Shown here in pieces: positions 1-8,710 of a stretch of DNA of 27,082 nucleotides (its first letter is position 1; every line of letters begins with the position of its first letter). The notes under the pieces were generated by a model that saw only the letters and a program-made list of their open reading frames with translations, searched no databases and had not been told where the DNA came from. The DNA comes from REDI01 sp038123735 (GTDB lineage Bacteria; Myxococcota_A; UBA796; GCA-2862545): NCBI GenBank assembly GCA_038123735.1, contig JAYPAP010000039.1:1-27082 (forward strand). Direction: 5' to 3'. The position numbers were made by a program, and so were the translations under genes.

Positions 1-284
1 GTTTGGTCCGACACGCGACGCACAATGACCCGACACAGCGGGGACCCGCGCTTCAGGCATGGGGGAAAGCGCTCGGAGACAAGGATGCGCCATTCATCCC
101 GTCGCAGGCAGATCCCCCGTCGAACCAAGGGTCATTCGGTATCCGCGAAGGCGATGCCTATTTTGTGTTTCTGGTAGCTGCGCTGGTGTTTTTCGTCGTT
201 GCCGTGTTGATCGCCCTCGTGTTGTTGGGCGTTCTCACCGTCGACGCGCTGGCCGGCGAGACTGCCGCATTTGGACGAGGATAG
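1..284 (+). CDS. C-terminal end of an unknown protein with one membrane helix (5' partial)
   Basis: The reading frame is already open at the window edge and ends in TAG at 282-284, so only the last 93 or so residues are visible. They comprise a polar, Pro/Gln/Asp-rich stretch, then one strongly hydrophobic segment of about 27 residues (starting AYFVFLVAAL), then a short tail. This looks like a C-terminal membrane anchor or the last helix of a membrane protein. The TTG at position 3 could be read as a start, but no ribosome site can be seen ahead of it, so a 5'-truncated gene is more likely. The next gene starts 6 bases downstream, which suggests one transcript with the sulfatase-fold gene. 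I do not recognise the family. Confidence 0.5.
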   Translation, partial: LVRHATHNDPTQRGPALQAWGKALGDKDAPFIPSQADPPSNQGSFGIREGDAYFVFLVAALVFFVVAVLIALVLLGVLTVDALAGETAAFGRG

Positions 285-290
285 TGCACT

Positions 291-2198
291 TTGAAACCTG
301 ATGTACCATCTTGGAACGTGGCGCTAGAGCGTTCGGTCGTCACCTCTGCGGTCTGCGGGGTCACGGTCGGCGTCGCTGAAGCCTGCTGGGTTGGACGGGG
401 CCTGACCGAAGCGCTGTTATGGGTCTGGGTTATTGGCCTGTATGGCACCCTCGCGGTGGCCTTTGGGATATTGCCGTCGCTGGCGGGAGGCCTTCGCTGG
501 GTAAGGCAGCGAGCCGCGGGGCTGGGCCTGGTCATGGGCGGTGGACCGCTTGGGCTATTCGTTCTGTTATACGTGCTTAATCGCGATGTGTTCGCGGAGG
601 CGATGCCCACTTGGGCCAAAGCCCTCTGTGTGGTGATGCTGGGCCTCATGGCGGCGGGAATCCTGATTCGGCCCTGGTCGATGGGGCGGGTCGTGGGACG
701 CGTGGTGTTGGGTGGAATCGGGATGGTCTTCTTGGCGATGGGCGTGGTGGCTTGGTCACAGCCGCCTGTCGCACCTTGGCCGGGAACGGCAGGTGCCCGC
801 GCCACGCAGCAAGACGGTGTTGTCTTCATCTTGGTCGACACTCTCCGTGCAGACGTCGCGGATGACTCTTCGGTTAATACGCCAAACTTAGACGCATTGC
901 GTGCAGACGGTGTCAGCTTCGTCAATGCCTACAGCAGCTCGAGCTGGACGCGACCGGGCGTTGCCTCCCTGTGGACGAGCATGCACCCTTCCGCGCACTC
1001 CGCGCAGACCAAATCCAGTCGTTTGCCGGAGGCAGTCGATACTTGGGCAGAGCGATTCGCGGGGGCACAATTTCGAACGGGTGCGTTGGTCAATAACGTC
1101 AATGTTACTGCAAAATACGGGTTTGACCAAGGCTTTGACGATTTTGTGTACTTGCCGCCCGACTATCCATTAGGGGCGACGGACGCGGTGTTCGGACTCG
1201 CGATGTACAAAGTCCTTCACCGGCTCGAAGAGCGGGTCCGCCCAGGCAGCGTGTCTCGGTATTACCAGCCTGCCCCCAAGGTTCTTGATCTGGCGCGTGC
1301 ATGGATCGAGGAGCGTGGTGCGGCCCGGTGGGCACTATCGGTGCACCTGATGGAGCCGCATGACCCGTACTTCGACGAGTCAGGGAATGGGTATGCGCGG
1401 GCGAAGAATCCGCAGCCGGCGGAATCGGAAAGAGAGGAGCTTCTTCGCCGGTACAAGGGCGAGGTCGAGGCAATGGATAGGGCGCTCGGCCCATTTATCG
1501 AGTGGCTGAAGGAGAGCGGTAGATACGACCGCACCACGATCGTCCTGACGAGTGATCACGGTGAGGAATTCTACGAGCATGGTGGGTGGTGGCATGGAAC
1601 CGCGCTCTATGGCGAGTCCACACATGTCCCCTTGATCATCAAGCTACCCGAGCAAGAGCTCGCCTCGAAGCGGGTGCCATGGTCCGTGCGAACCATCGAC
1701 GTGGTGCCTACATTGGCCTCTCTGTACGATGTTGAAAGTTCGCCGCGTTGGCAGGGAGAAAACCTGCTTAGTCCTGCGGCCCGGGAAGCCATTGGGGCCG
1801 ACAGTATCGGTAGTGAAGTTCAGCAGGCGTCCACATGTATGGCAGAGCGTGGGAGTCCACTTGACCGGCCCGTCGTGCTGGAGCTCGATTTTGAGGGGAA
1901 TCAAGTTGCCGGAACCATCGCGCACGGATTGAGTTACTATCGTGCGGAGCCTGGAGGATCGCGCGTTTTACCCACACAATCCTTGTTTGACCTCCTCGTC
2001 GACCCCGAGGAGCAGCGGAATGCGTTCACTACCGGCGAGGGCATTTGTGCCAAGTTTCCTGAGGACTGGGGGAGCGAGTTTGATAGCGTGCTCCGAGCGG
2101 TCTCCAACTCGGGTGAAGGCGTGGATGAAGAGACGGTGACGACGGATGATGCGGAGCGGCAGCGATTATGCGCGCTTGGCTATCTCAAGTGCGATTAG
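291..2198 (+). CDS. Membrane-anchored sulfatase-superfamily enzyme (alkaline-phosphatase fold)
   Basis: 635 residues from a TTG start preceded by GAGG at 277-280; the frame has no better start before the membrane region. Residues about 15-155 hold four to five hydrophobic segments. A soluble sulfatase/alkaline-phosphatase-fold domain follows. Metal-ligand motifs are visible: the N-terminal Asp in VDTLRAD (D183) and the SDHGEEF motif (D422, H423), with a further His at 435. At the nucleophile position, where true sulfatases carry Cys or Ser in C/S-x-P-x-R, the sequence is SWTRPG with T220. That is the Thr arrangement of phosphotransferases such as phosphoethanolamine and LtaS-type enzymes. The substrate may be a sulfate, phosphate or phospholipid-headgroup ester at the outer face of the inner membrane; this cannot be settled from sequence. 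Its stop overlaps the murJ stop by four bases (TTAG). Confidence 0.82.
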   Translation: MKPDVPSWNVALERSVVTSAVCGVTVGVAEACWVGRGLTEALLWVWVIGLYGTLAVAFGILPSLAGGLRWVRQRAAGLGLVMGGGPLGLFVLLYVLNRDVFAEAMPTWAKALCVVMLGLMAAGILIRPWSMGRVVGRVVLGGIGMVFLAMGVVAWSQPPVAPWPGTAGARATQQDGVVFILVDTLRADVADDSSVNTPNLDALRADGVSFVNAYSSSSWTRPGVASLWTSMHPSAHSAQTKSSRLPEAVDTWAERFAGAQFRTGALVNNVNVTAKYGFDQGFDDFVYLPPDYPLGATDAVFGLAMYKVLHRLEERVRPGSVSRYYQPAPKVLDLARAWIEERGAARWALSVHLMEPHDPYFDESGNGYARAKNPQPAESEREELLRRYKGEVEAMDRALGPFIEWLKESGRYDRTTIVLTSDHGEEFYEHGGWWHGTALYGESTHVPLIIKLPEQELASKRVPWSVRTIDVVPTLASLYDVESSPRWQGENLLSPAAREAIGADSIGSEVQQASTCMAERGSPLDRPVVLELDFEGNQVAGTIAHGLSYYRAEPGGSRVLPTQSLFDLLVDPEEQRNAFTTGEGICAKFPEDWGSEFDSVLRAVSNSGEGVDEETVTTDDAERQRLCALGYLKCD

Positions 2199-3800
2199 GT
2201 GCGGCGGACACGGGAGACGATCAGGGCCGTCACCTCTTGGAACCCCGGAACCTTAAGGGCGAATAGCAGTAGGACATAGAGGGATAATGAGGCGCCGCCG
2301 ATGATGCCGCCTCCGACCAGTGCACTGATTTCGGCGGCAGCTGGCCACTCGGTGATGTAGTCGAGCATCACCTCTGCGATCGGCCCCCCGAGTACTCGCT
2401 GGGAGAGTTCGGTCAGACCCCAACCGCTGGCAATGGCGATGGCCACGGCGGGCGTAATCCGAAAAAAGAAAGGGATAAATCGGTCAATACCTGCCGAATG
2501 ACTGCGTCGAAGCCAGATGCCTAAGACGAACACATAGAGGCCAACGCCGGCAGAGCTGGCCATCGCGAGTCCGTCGGTACCAAAATACCCGGCTAAAAAG
2601 CGATAGAGTGGCCAAGTCAGTACGATGACGACCGTCCCAACGACCGAGGGAATCCATGTCTGACCCCGGGCGTAGAATCCACGCGCCAAGACCGTATGGG
2701 CGGACCACGCCCAGAGGGCTAGGGCGAAGATGCTGAGTGCGGAGCCAATATCGCTGTGTTGGTTTTCGAGCAGCTTGGAACCGTAGATGACCTTGGCGAT
2801 ATCTGAGCCCGCAACCGTGAGAACCACTTGGGCACCGAGTGCGAGACACAGCATCTGGCGGAGGGCGCGGTCCAGGGTTCGATACGCCTGGTCGTTCTGA
2901 CCACTCGCGACGAGCCGGGCCAGCGTAGGATAGGCCGCGGCCCCCAACGCAAGTCCAAATACGCCCATGGGAACCCGCATGATCTGCTTCGCAAAGGTCA
3001 CAGTGGCCACGGCACCTTCTTGCATACCAGCGGCTACGCCTTTGAGGAGCCAGTCATCAACCACGATCACGCTGAAGGCAAGCATGATGGGGAGGCTCTG
3101 GATAAAGTAAGTCCTGAGGTCATGATCGAAGTCGATTCTCGGTCGATATTGGAGCCCCATCCGCCAGCATCCCAGCAATGGCAGTCCGAACGGTCCCAAG
3201 ATGCTTCCGATGAGCACACCCCAGGCGAAACCAAAGGGGTTGCCGTCATATATTCCAGATAGTCCACCTAATATGATGCACAGGGTGTACACCAAAGGGG
3301 CCATCGCAGGGAGTGCATGCCGGTCTTTGGCTTGGAGTGCGGCGGAGAGAAGACCACCCGTCACGTGGAAGATCTGTGCTGGAAGCAGGATGTAGGTGAG
3401 CTGATTGAGTATGCGTAGGGATGGCTCATCGAACCCTGCGAACCAAGCCGCATTGACGGTCGGTACGAGGAACCAGGCCATGACGGTGAGGCCGAGCATG
3501 AGGAGGCCAACGCTTGTTGCGATCGAACTGAACGCCCGCCAACCTTCCTTTACGTCACCNNNNNNNNNNACCCTGTTCTAAGTACCGAGAGAACAGGGGG
3601 ATGAACACCACCGATAGCGCTCCGGCGGCGAGTAAGTAATTCAGAAAGTCGGGAATCGTGAAAGCCGCCTGGTAGAGATCAGCGGACTGCCCTCCCCCTA
3701 CGATGCGCCCAAACGCCGCCTCTCTCACCAGTCCGATGACTCGAGATAGGAGGATTCCGATGGCCCAGATGGCCGTAGCGATTCCGATTCTGCGTGACAT
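2195..3800 (-). CDS. murJ: Lipid II flippase MurJ (MviN family), crossed by a 10-N gap
   Basis: MurJ moves undecaprenyl-linked peptidoglycan precursor across the inner membrane. The N-terminal part (3800 down to 3570, 77 codons) begins MSRRIGIATA. It carries the family's conserved first helices, with GLVREAAFG and a stretch ending FSRYLEQG. The C-terminal part (3559 down to 2195) resumes with GDVKEGWRAF and contains many hydrophobic helices. Both flanks sit on codon boundaries of the same gene, so the Ns interrupt one intact gene. If the Ns and a duplicated GGT at the contig ends are removed, the protein is about 530 residues, normal for MurJ. The start has no strong ribosome site. It converges with the sulfatase-like gene, sharing TTAG, and diverges from the glycosyltransferase. 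Its neighbours suggest an envelope-biogenesis neighbourhood. Confidence 0.9.
3560..3569. other. Assembly gap of ten Ns inside murJ
   Basis: Ten consecutive Ns. On the minus strand the sequence before the gap ends in GGT and the sequence after it starts with GGT, both in the murJ frame. The true gap may therefore be zero or a three-base contig overlap. Any real missing length should be a multiple of three. Confidence 0.98.
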
Positions 3801-3901
3801 GGGATGTCTGTGGCGGGAGAGGGATGGGGCGTTCAGAGTAACTGTTCCGGGTGGATCATGTGGGAATTGGCCGTCTGCCGCCTCCTGGATAGGCGTCCAC
3901 T

Positions 3902-4996
3902 ATGAAGGTGTTGCACGTCTATGCCGGTCCTTTTCCGTCTCATCAGGGCACGCAAATGGTCATTGGGCAGATGCTCAGGGCGCAGGTTGATGCTGGGTTT
4001 CACGTGGCACTGCGATGCTGGGGTTCCGGCCCTGGGACCGTTCCCGCGGGCGTGGATATTCGCAGGACGGACCGACTGGTAGGGAGTGCGCGGACGGTGA
4101 GCGGCCCGCATTGGACACGCCTCCTCATCGGCGCGCAGATGTGGCGCGACCTCCGGCACGATCTCTCGGAGCAGTGGGATGTCGTGCACGCCCATCATGT
4201 CGAGGCGCCTGTGCTGGCCCGGCTCGCGGGGGCAACCCGGATGGTCCACCACTTTCATTCGCCGATGCAGGAGGAGCTTGGTCGCTATTTTGGCGGTGCT
4301 GAGGGCAGATCGTCCCGAGTAGGTCGGTGGATCGATGGGCTCTGTTGTCGGGCAGGGGATGTCACGATTGCGCTCTCGGAGCGAGGCGCGCGCGTTGCCG
4401 CCGCGAGTGGGGCCCGCCGGGTGATGCAGATCCCGCCAGCGTTGCCGGATGTGTCGGGAAACGGCGCGCGGTTCGCGACGGCCCATGGCTTGGAGGGTCG
4501 GTGGGCGGTCTATACCGGCAATCTGGATCCCTACCAGGACCCCCACCGTATCGTGGAACTAGCAAGCCATGGAGATACGAATATCTTGGTGGTAACCGGG
4601 GATCCGTTAAGTCGCTCGATTGTAGGCCGTTTATCCCGGCATCCCAACGTTCGTCTCATTCACTCGGTCGACCCTCAGGTTCATTTCGATGCTCTCGTTT
4701 TTGCTTCACTCGCGCTTGTGCCTCGAGGCCGGTGCGGCGGCGTGCCGGTGAAAGCTTTCAATGCTCTGGCATTGGGCACGCCGGTTGTGGGTTGCACCGG
4801 GGCGATGGAGTCGCTTGCGGGGGTTGAACTGTGCACCCCGCCAAATTGGGTAAAAGTGGTTTCAAAACTTATGAATTCCCCAGAGAAACTGGGGCGCTTG
4901 ACCGTGGATGTGGCCCGGGGGCGTGAGGCCATCACGGCTGAGAGTCTGGCGGGACGATATAAGGCGCTCTACCGGGAACTCGATTTACCTTATTGA
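3902..4996 (+). CDS. Glycosyltransferase, GT4-like (GT-B fold)
   Basis: 364 residues. The N-terminal strand MKVLHVYAGPFPSHQG has the usual shape of family 4 glycosyltransferases, with a Gly/Ser/Pro loop after the first strand. DVVHAHH near residues 96-102 matches the acceptor-domain DVVHAH pattern. The C-terminal Rossmann half has the donor-binding segment GVPVKAFNALALGTPVV, where the classic E-x7-E pair is replaced (Lys and Asn at the usual Glu positions). This resembles the GxxxKxxEAxAxGxPVV variant seen in some GT4 enzymes. There are no membrane segments, so it is a cytoplasmic or peripheral enzyme. It probably transfers a nucleotide-activated sugar to a lipid or polysaccharide acceptor; donor and acceptor are unknown. 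The start has only a weak upstream purine stretch. It lies divergent to murJ with about 100 bases between, which must hold both promoters. Confidence 0.8.
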   Translation: MKVLHVYAGPFPSHQGTQMVIGQMLRAQVDAGFHVALRCWGSGPGTVPAGVDIRRTDRLVGSARTVSGPHWTRLLIGAQMWRDLRHDLSEQWDVVHAHHVEAPVLARLAGATRMVHHFHSPMQEELGRYFGGAEGRSSRVGRWIDGLCCRAGDVTIALSERGARVAAASGARRVMQIPPALPDVSGNGARFATAHGLEGRWAVYTGNLDPYQDPHRIVELASHGDTNILVVTGDPLSRSIVGRLSRHPNVRLIHSVDPQVHFDALVFASLALVPRGRCGGVPVKAFNALALGTPVVGCTGAMESLAGVELCTPPNWVKVVSKLMNSPEKLGRLTVDVARGREAITAESLAGRYKALYRELDLPY

Positions 4997-5037
4997 AAGG
5001 TTCGCTATCAGTATGTGCGAACTGAGGGAATAATCGA

Positions 5038-5066
5038 TTGACCATCGGCTACGAGGGCGGTACCTT
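5038..5066 (+). promoter_or_regulatory. Candidate sigma-70-type promoter for the lipoprotein gene
   Basis: TTGACC at 5038-5043 matches five of six bases of the -35 consensus. A 17-base spacer leads to TACCTT at 5061-5066, a poor -10. Transcription would begin near 5073, just before the strong ribosome site GGAGG (5076-5080) of the lipoprotein gene. It is supported only by pattern and spacing. Confidence 0.35.
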
Positions 5067-5087
5067 GGGAGCCTCGGAGGATGGTTT

Positions 5088-6161
5088 ATGAACGGTCTCA
5101 AGGTCATCGTTGCATCACTTCTCATCGGCCTAAGTGGTTGTTCGGATGAGGTTTTCACCGTGCAGGTAGCCCCTGAGGCTCCCCCTCGCCCAGGCTCGAT
5201 CTCCGGGCGGATCTGCAGCCCATCGGGGGCTGAATGGCTCGCCGATGCGCTGGTATACACCAATATTATGGATGCGGACGGTCGGGTGATCGATGTGCGT
5301 CAGTCCTTCTCGGACCGCGATGGCTACTGGTCCCTCCTCGACCTCGATCCCAACCGCGAGTACACGGTCTACATCCAGTCGGGAAATGAGGTGGTCTACA
5401 CCGATACGTTCATCGTTCGCGATAACGAAGACATCATCGTTCCAGATCCTGTTTGCTTCGATCCGAAGGCGCTGAACATCGCAGTGGTCACCGGCGACTA
5501 CGACAATATGCAGAAGCTGCTCGAGAACATGGGATTCATCAACTATTCCATCATCGACGGTAAGAATGCTGATGAGCTCACGGACTTCCTGACCTATCCT
5601 GAAAACCTCGAGCCGTTCGATGTGATCTTCATGAATGGTGGGCATATCGAAGAGGGGATCTTCTATTCGGATGACCCGACAGACCGCACCCCCGAAATCG
5701 TCGCTGTGCTGCTCGAAGAATACGTCTGGAACGGCGGGAACCTCGTGGCGTCTGACTGGGCTTATGATGATATTGAGCTCATTTGGCCCGATGCGATCGA
5801 CTTCCTTGGTGATGACCTAGAGCCGAATGCCGCGCAGCTTGGCGAATATGCGTCATTGAATGCTGCGGTGACCGACGATAGCCTAAAGGAGTTCTTGGGC
5901 TCTGATACGGTGGAAGTGGAGTTCGATCTTCCAGTATGGCCTCCGATGGTCCAGGTTGAGCCCTACGTCAGTGTGCATATGGTCGGCACGGTCAAGTATC
6001 GAGAAGGCACACAGGTCTTCACCCTAGAGGATGCGCCATTGCTCGCCAGCTTCTCGGGTGGTTCAGGCCGCGTTGCATTTTCCACGTTCCGACTCGCTGC
6101 CAACCGCAACAAAGACATGGCAACGGTATTCCAATACATCATGTACAACGTAAGCAATTGA
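5088..6161 (+). CDS. Secreted lipoprotein: carboxypeptidase-regulatory-like domain plus glutamine-amidotransferase-like fold
   Basis: 357 residues. ATG at 5088 follows GGAGG (5076-5080) at ideal spacing. A lipoprotein signal peptide ends in the lipobox LSGC, with C18 the lipidated cysteine. Residues about 36-110 look like a beta-sandwich of the carboxypeptidase regulatory-like (CarboxypepD_reg) type: SGRICSPSG, DRDGYWSLLDL, then TYR-rich strands. From about 128 an alternating strand/helix region begins (LNIAVVTGDYDN) and continues through FDVIFMNGGH and VWNGGNLVASDWAYDD. That is the pattern of class I glutamine-amidotransferase-like domains, often non-catalytic; I do not see a convincing Cys nucleophile elbow. 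The protein is very acidic, as expected for an exported surface protein. It is the first gene of a plus-strand run of three. Function unknown. Confidence 0.75.
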   Translation: MNGLKVIVASLLIGLSGCSDEVFTVQVAPEAPPRPGSISGRICSPSGAEWLADALVYTNIMDADGRVIDVRQSFSDRDGYWSLLDLDPNREYTVYIQSGNEVVYTDTFIVRDNEDIIVPDPVCFDPKALNIAVVTGDYDNMQKLLENMGFINYSIIDGKNADELTDFLTYPENLEPFDVIFMNGGHIEEGIFYSDDPTDRTPEIVAVLLEEYVWNGGNLVASDWAYDDIELIWPDAIDFLGDDLEPNAAQLGEYASLNAAVTDDSLKEFLGSDTVEVEFDLPVWPPMVQVEPYVSVHMVGTVKYREGTQVFTLEDAPLLASFSGGSGRVAFSTFRLAANRNKDMATVFQYIMYNVSN

Positions 6162-6213
6162 TGGTTTGGTAGGTCCGGCTTAGCGCACGACTTAGCCACC
6201 GCGAGGACCCACC

Positions 6214-6891
6214 ATGCATGCGATCGTACTGATAGACCACACCCCGGCCCCGCCTCCCTCGGCGATGGCGTCGGGTCTCGTGCGTGCTGGAATGGCCGTG
6301 GAGAATCACCGCCGGGTAGATGATACGACCTGCGTATTTCCTTGGGTATCTGAGGATGGGCCGCGTGCGTTACGCGTTCGGACTGTCGCGGGCTGGCCAG
6401 ATGGGGTCAGTGATACGATCGAAGTTTCGCCGAGTTCCACCTCGATGCGGCTCGAAGTCGAGTTGCTCCAAGGTCCATCAGAATTACTTCAGCGAGATTT
6501 TTTGCTTCTTGAGGCGGTTTTGGGATTGCTGACCGTGCCGGGAGCCGTGGTCGGAAAGCTGTGCCATGTCGACAGCTGGGTCGCGAGTGGAGAACTGGAA
6601 GAGCAGCTTGAGGCGTGGCTCTGGGTTGACCGGATGTTTGATATTGAGGTTGGTGAGATCGCTCCGGGAGCCATCGGGGTCCTGAGTGAGGGCCTATCTC
6701 GGTATGAACTGCGAGAAGTTCTCGTGGTTGCTGATGAGGAGCGAGCTACCGCAGCGGTCGGATTACTGGCCTCAGTGGCTGGTTGTCGCATTCTTGGTGT
6801 CGACCCTCCGGTGGATTTGTCCGTCGGCCCCCACCCGGTGCGCCCGATGGATAAGGTCGACGTTGGGTTTTTGGACGAAGGCTCGGAATGA
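6214..6891 (+). CDS. Unrecognised protein coupled to a YheC/YheD-type ATP-grasp gene
   Basis: 225 residues; ATG at 6214 with GAGG at 6203-6206, seven bases upstream. Its last four bases (ATGA, 6888-6891) contain the start of the ATP-grasp gene, so the two are translationally coupled. It has no signal peptide or membrane segment. The composition is acidic and rich in Val, Leu and Glu, with alternating predicted strands and helices (for example REVLVVADEE near 170-180 followed by an Ala-rich helix and GCRILGVDPP). I cannot assign a family. The coupling suggests that it works with, or is a substrate or partner of, the ATP-grasp protein. Confidence 0.65.
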   Translation: MHAIVLIDHTPAPPPSAMASGLVRAGMAVENHRRVDDTTCVFPWVSEDGPRALRVRTVAGWPDGVSDTIEVSPSSTSMRLEVELLQGPSELLQRDFLLLEAVLGLLTVPGAVVGKLCHVDSWVASGELEEQLEAWLWVDRMFDIEVGEIAPGAIGVLSEGLSRYELREVLVVADEERATAAVGLLASVAGCRILGVDPPVDLSVGPHPVRPMDKVDVGFLDEGSE

Positions 6892-7838
6892 GCCTTCCCC
6901 ATATCGGCGTATGGGTGCCGTTTCGTGTTGGTGGACCCTTGGGGCGTCCAGCGGAGCTACCCCTCGGACGCGCGGCGATGGCGATGCGATCGGAAGGGGT
7001 CGGTGTGGTACTCGGCGCTCCCAGTGGAACGGGGGTATTTTCGGGCGTTGCGGTGGAGAATGGGCGGTGGCGAGAGGTGCGCTTCATTCCGGTTGTTGGC
7101 GTCTATGACCGATTCCCGAGCGCATCGCACCCGCATGCGTTCACTGCTGGTCTTCAGCGGTTGGGTTCTACGCCTCTCTTGAATCCGCCCCAAGTAACAA
7201 AATTATGTAGAGATAAGTTCGCCTGTCAGCAGCTTTTGAGCCGGGCGAACCTTCCGCAACCACCCGTTCGATTGGCGACTGCGCGATGCCCCTTCTCTAC
7301 TGGGTATTTGAAGCCTCGCTTTGGGTCATTTGGTCGTGGTGTTCGGTGCCTCAGTGCGGGGGAACCATGCCCTGAGGCACACCCTCGTGAAGACTGGGTG
7401 GTCCAGCGGGCCGTGTTGCCACCGCCGAGTCTGGGGCGTGGACATGCAATCCGGGTGCTCGTGCAGGGCGGGGGCGGCATGATCCAGGTTCGCACACCAG
7501 TTCTGCGTTGGTCGACCCAAGAAGCCGTAGTCAACGTCGCGCGAGGTGCCCGGGTCGCCCCGGCCGATGAAAAGCTCCCGCAGGCCGTCGTAGAACGAGT
7601 GCGTCATACTGCCGCAGAAGCCTTTATCGCAGTTCAAGAGTACTATCCGGGCACGCTCGAGCTTGGAGTAGACATCGTGCTCGACCGGGCCTGGCGTCCG
7701 TGGATCATTGAAGTGAACTCGAGGCCGCGTGGCCGATTACGCGCCTTGGCCGACCGAGCGCCGGCGCGGTTTTTTGAGGAGCATCTGGAGGCATGTGTTT
7801 GGCCATGGCGGGAGATTGTTCGGCGAACGTCGCCTTAG
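6888..7838 (+). CDS. YheC/YheD-family ATP-grasp protein
   Basis: 316 residues with most YheC/YheD landmarks. These are VYDR (72-75), LNPP followed by K110 in the first ATP-binding segment, YLKPRFGSFGRGV (140-152, the flexible lysine/glycine loop), WVVQRAV (170-176), RVLVQ (189-193), and the metal-binding LGVDI (D262) and EVNSRPRG (E275, N277). Such proteins are best known as spore-coat-associated proteins of Firmicutes. ATP-grasp enzymes in general make carboxylate-amine or carboxylate-thiol bonds through an acyl-phosphate. The substrate here is unknown, and nothing in the window suggests sporulation. The ribosome site GAAGG (6877-6881) lies inside the upstream gene, and the start overlaps its stop. 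The end shares TTAG with the convergent EamA gene. Confidence 0.82.
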   Translation: MSLPHIGVWVPFRVGGPLGRPAELPLGRAAMAMRSEGVGVVLGAPSGTGVFSGVAVENGRWREVRFIPVVGVYDRFPSASHPHAFTAGLQRLGSTPLLNPPQVTKLCRDKFACQQLLSRANLPQPPVRLATARCPFSTGYLKPRFGSFGRGVRCLSAGEPCPEAHPREDWVVQRAVLPPPSLGRGHAIRVLVQGGGGMIQVRTPVLRWSTQEAVVNVARGARVAPADEKLPQAVVERVRHTAAEAFIAVQEYYPGTLELGVDIVLDRAWRPWIIEVNSRPRGRLRALADRAPARFFEEHLEACVWPWREIVRRTSP

Positions 7839-8710
7839 GCGTCTGCGGTTGAAGACGGCGACCAGGATGCGAGGCCAACGCCGACCGTCACGAGAAGACA
7901 GCACCCGATCGTCAGCAAGGTGGGAACCTCACCAAGCCAGACCCAGGCGATCAATCCGGCTCCGACAGGTTCCAGGAGGGTGACTGCGGTGACCGTCGAC
8001 GCTGGAATGAAGCGTACGGCATAGTTGAGGCCGGCATGACCGGTCAACTGAGGGCCCAGGGTCATGGCGACGATCAGCACCCATCCAGTCGTGTCGATGG
8101 GGAGAAAGGACACGCCGCTACTCGCGACGATGGCCGCAAGGCTGAGGGCAGCCGCCAGCCCTACCCAGCCGGTATACGACCAGATGGAGAGCTCTTGCCG
8201 AACGCGACGACCAACCAGGAAATAAGCCGCCCCACAGATGCCTGCGGCGATCGCCAGGGCATCCCCCGACCACTGACCTTGGCCGAGCGCGGGAGCATTC
8301 ATCGCAGCGATGGCGATCAATGCGACCAACACGCCGATGAACCAACGCGCATTGGGGGGCTGGCGCTGGACGACCCACTCGAACAGGCCGACCCAGATGG
8401 GGGCGAGACAGACGAGGACGGTGGAGCGCACCACATCTGTGAGTTGAATACTCCAAAACCAGAGGGCAAAGTGTAGACCGAGGCAGAATCCTCCGAGGAT
8501 GGTCCAGCCGATCAGATGCCGTGGGAGGCGTTGGATCCAGGGAGAGACGAGCAAGGTTACGAGAGCACATCGCCAAAACCCAAGGGCAAATGGATGAACG
8601 CCGTCAGCGGCCGCCGCGATGGGGGCAGCACTGCTTATCGCGAGCACGGCCGCCACGATCACCAGGGCCACGCGCCACATCGGCGGTGGGCTGGCCACGG
8701 GTGCGCTCAC
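7835..8710 (-). CDS. EamA/DMT-superfamily transporter
   Basis: 291 residues, nearly all hydrophobic, with about ten membrane helices arranged as two five-helix halves. The second half opens near residue 150 with ALAIAAGICGAAYFLVGRRV. The segments FALGFWRCALVT and LLEPVGAGLIAWVWLGE are typical of EamA repeats (conserved Arg in helix two, EP and GE motifs near helix nine). It is a secondary transporter of the inner membrane, with metabolite efflux a common role; the substrate cannot be read from sequence. The GTG start overlaps the stop of the upstream kinase gene (GTGA at 8707-8710), so its translation depends on that gene. The 3' end shares TTAG with the convergent ATP-grasp gene. Confidence 0.88.
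   Translation of the reverse strand: MSAPVASPPPMWRVALVIVAAVLAISSAAPIAAAADGVHPFALGFWRCALVTLLVSPWIQRLPRHLIGWTILGGFCLGLHFALWFWSIQLTDVVRSTVLVCLAPIWVGLFEWVVQRQPPNARWFIGVLVALIAIAAMNAPALGQGQWSGDALAIAAGICGAAYFLVGRRVRQELSIWSYTGWVGLAAALSLAAIVASSGVSFLPIDTTGWVLIVAMTLGPQLTGHAGLNYAVRFIPASTVTAVTLLEPVGAGLIAWVWLGEVPTLLTIGCCLLVTVGVGLASWSPSSTADA

Noticed and set aside
3902..7838. Antiphage defence island
   Set aside because: The glycosyltransferase, lipoprotein and ATP-grasp genes show no nuclease, toxin, reverse transcriptase or nucleotide-cyclase features, and no mobile-element genes flank them.
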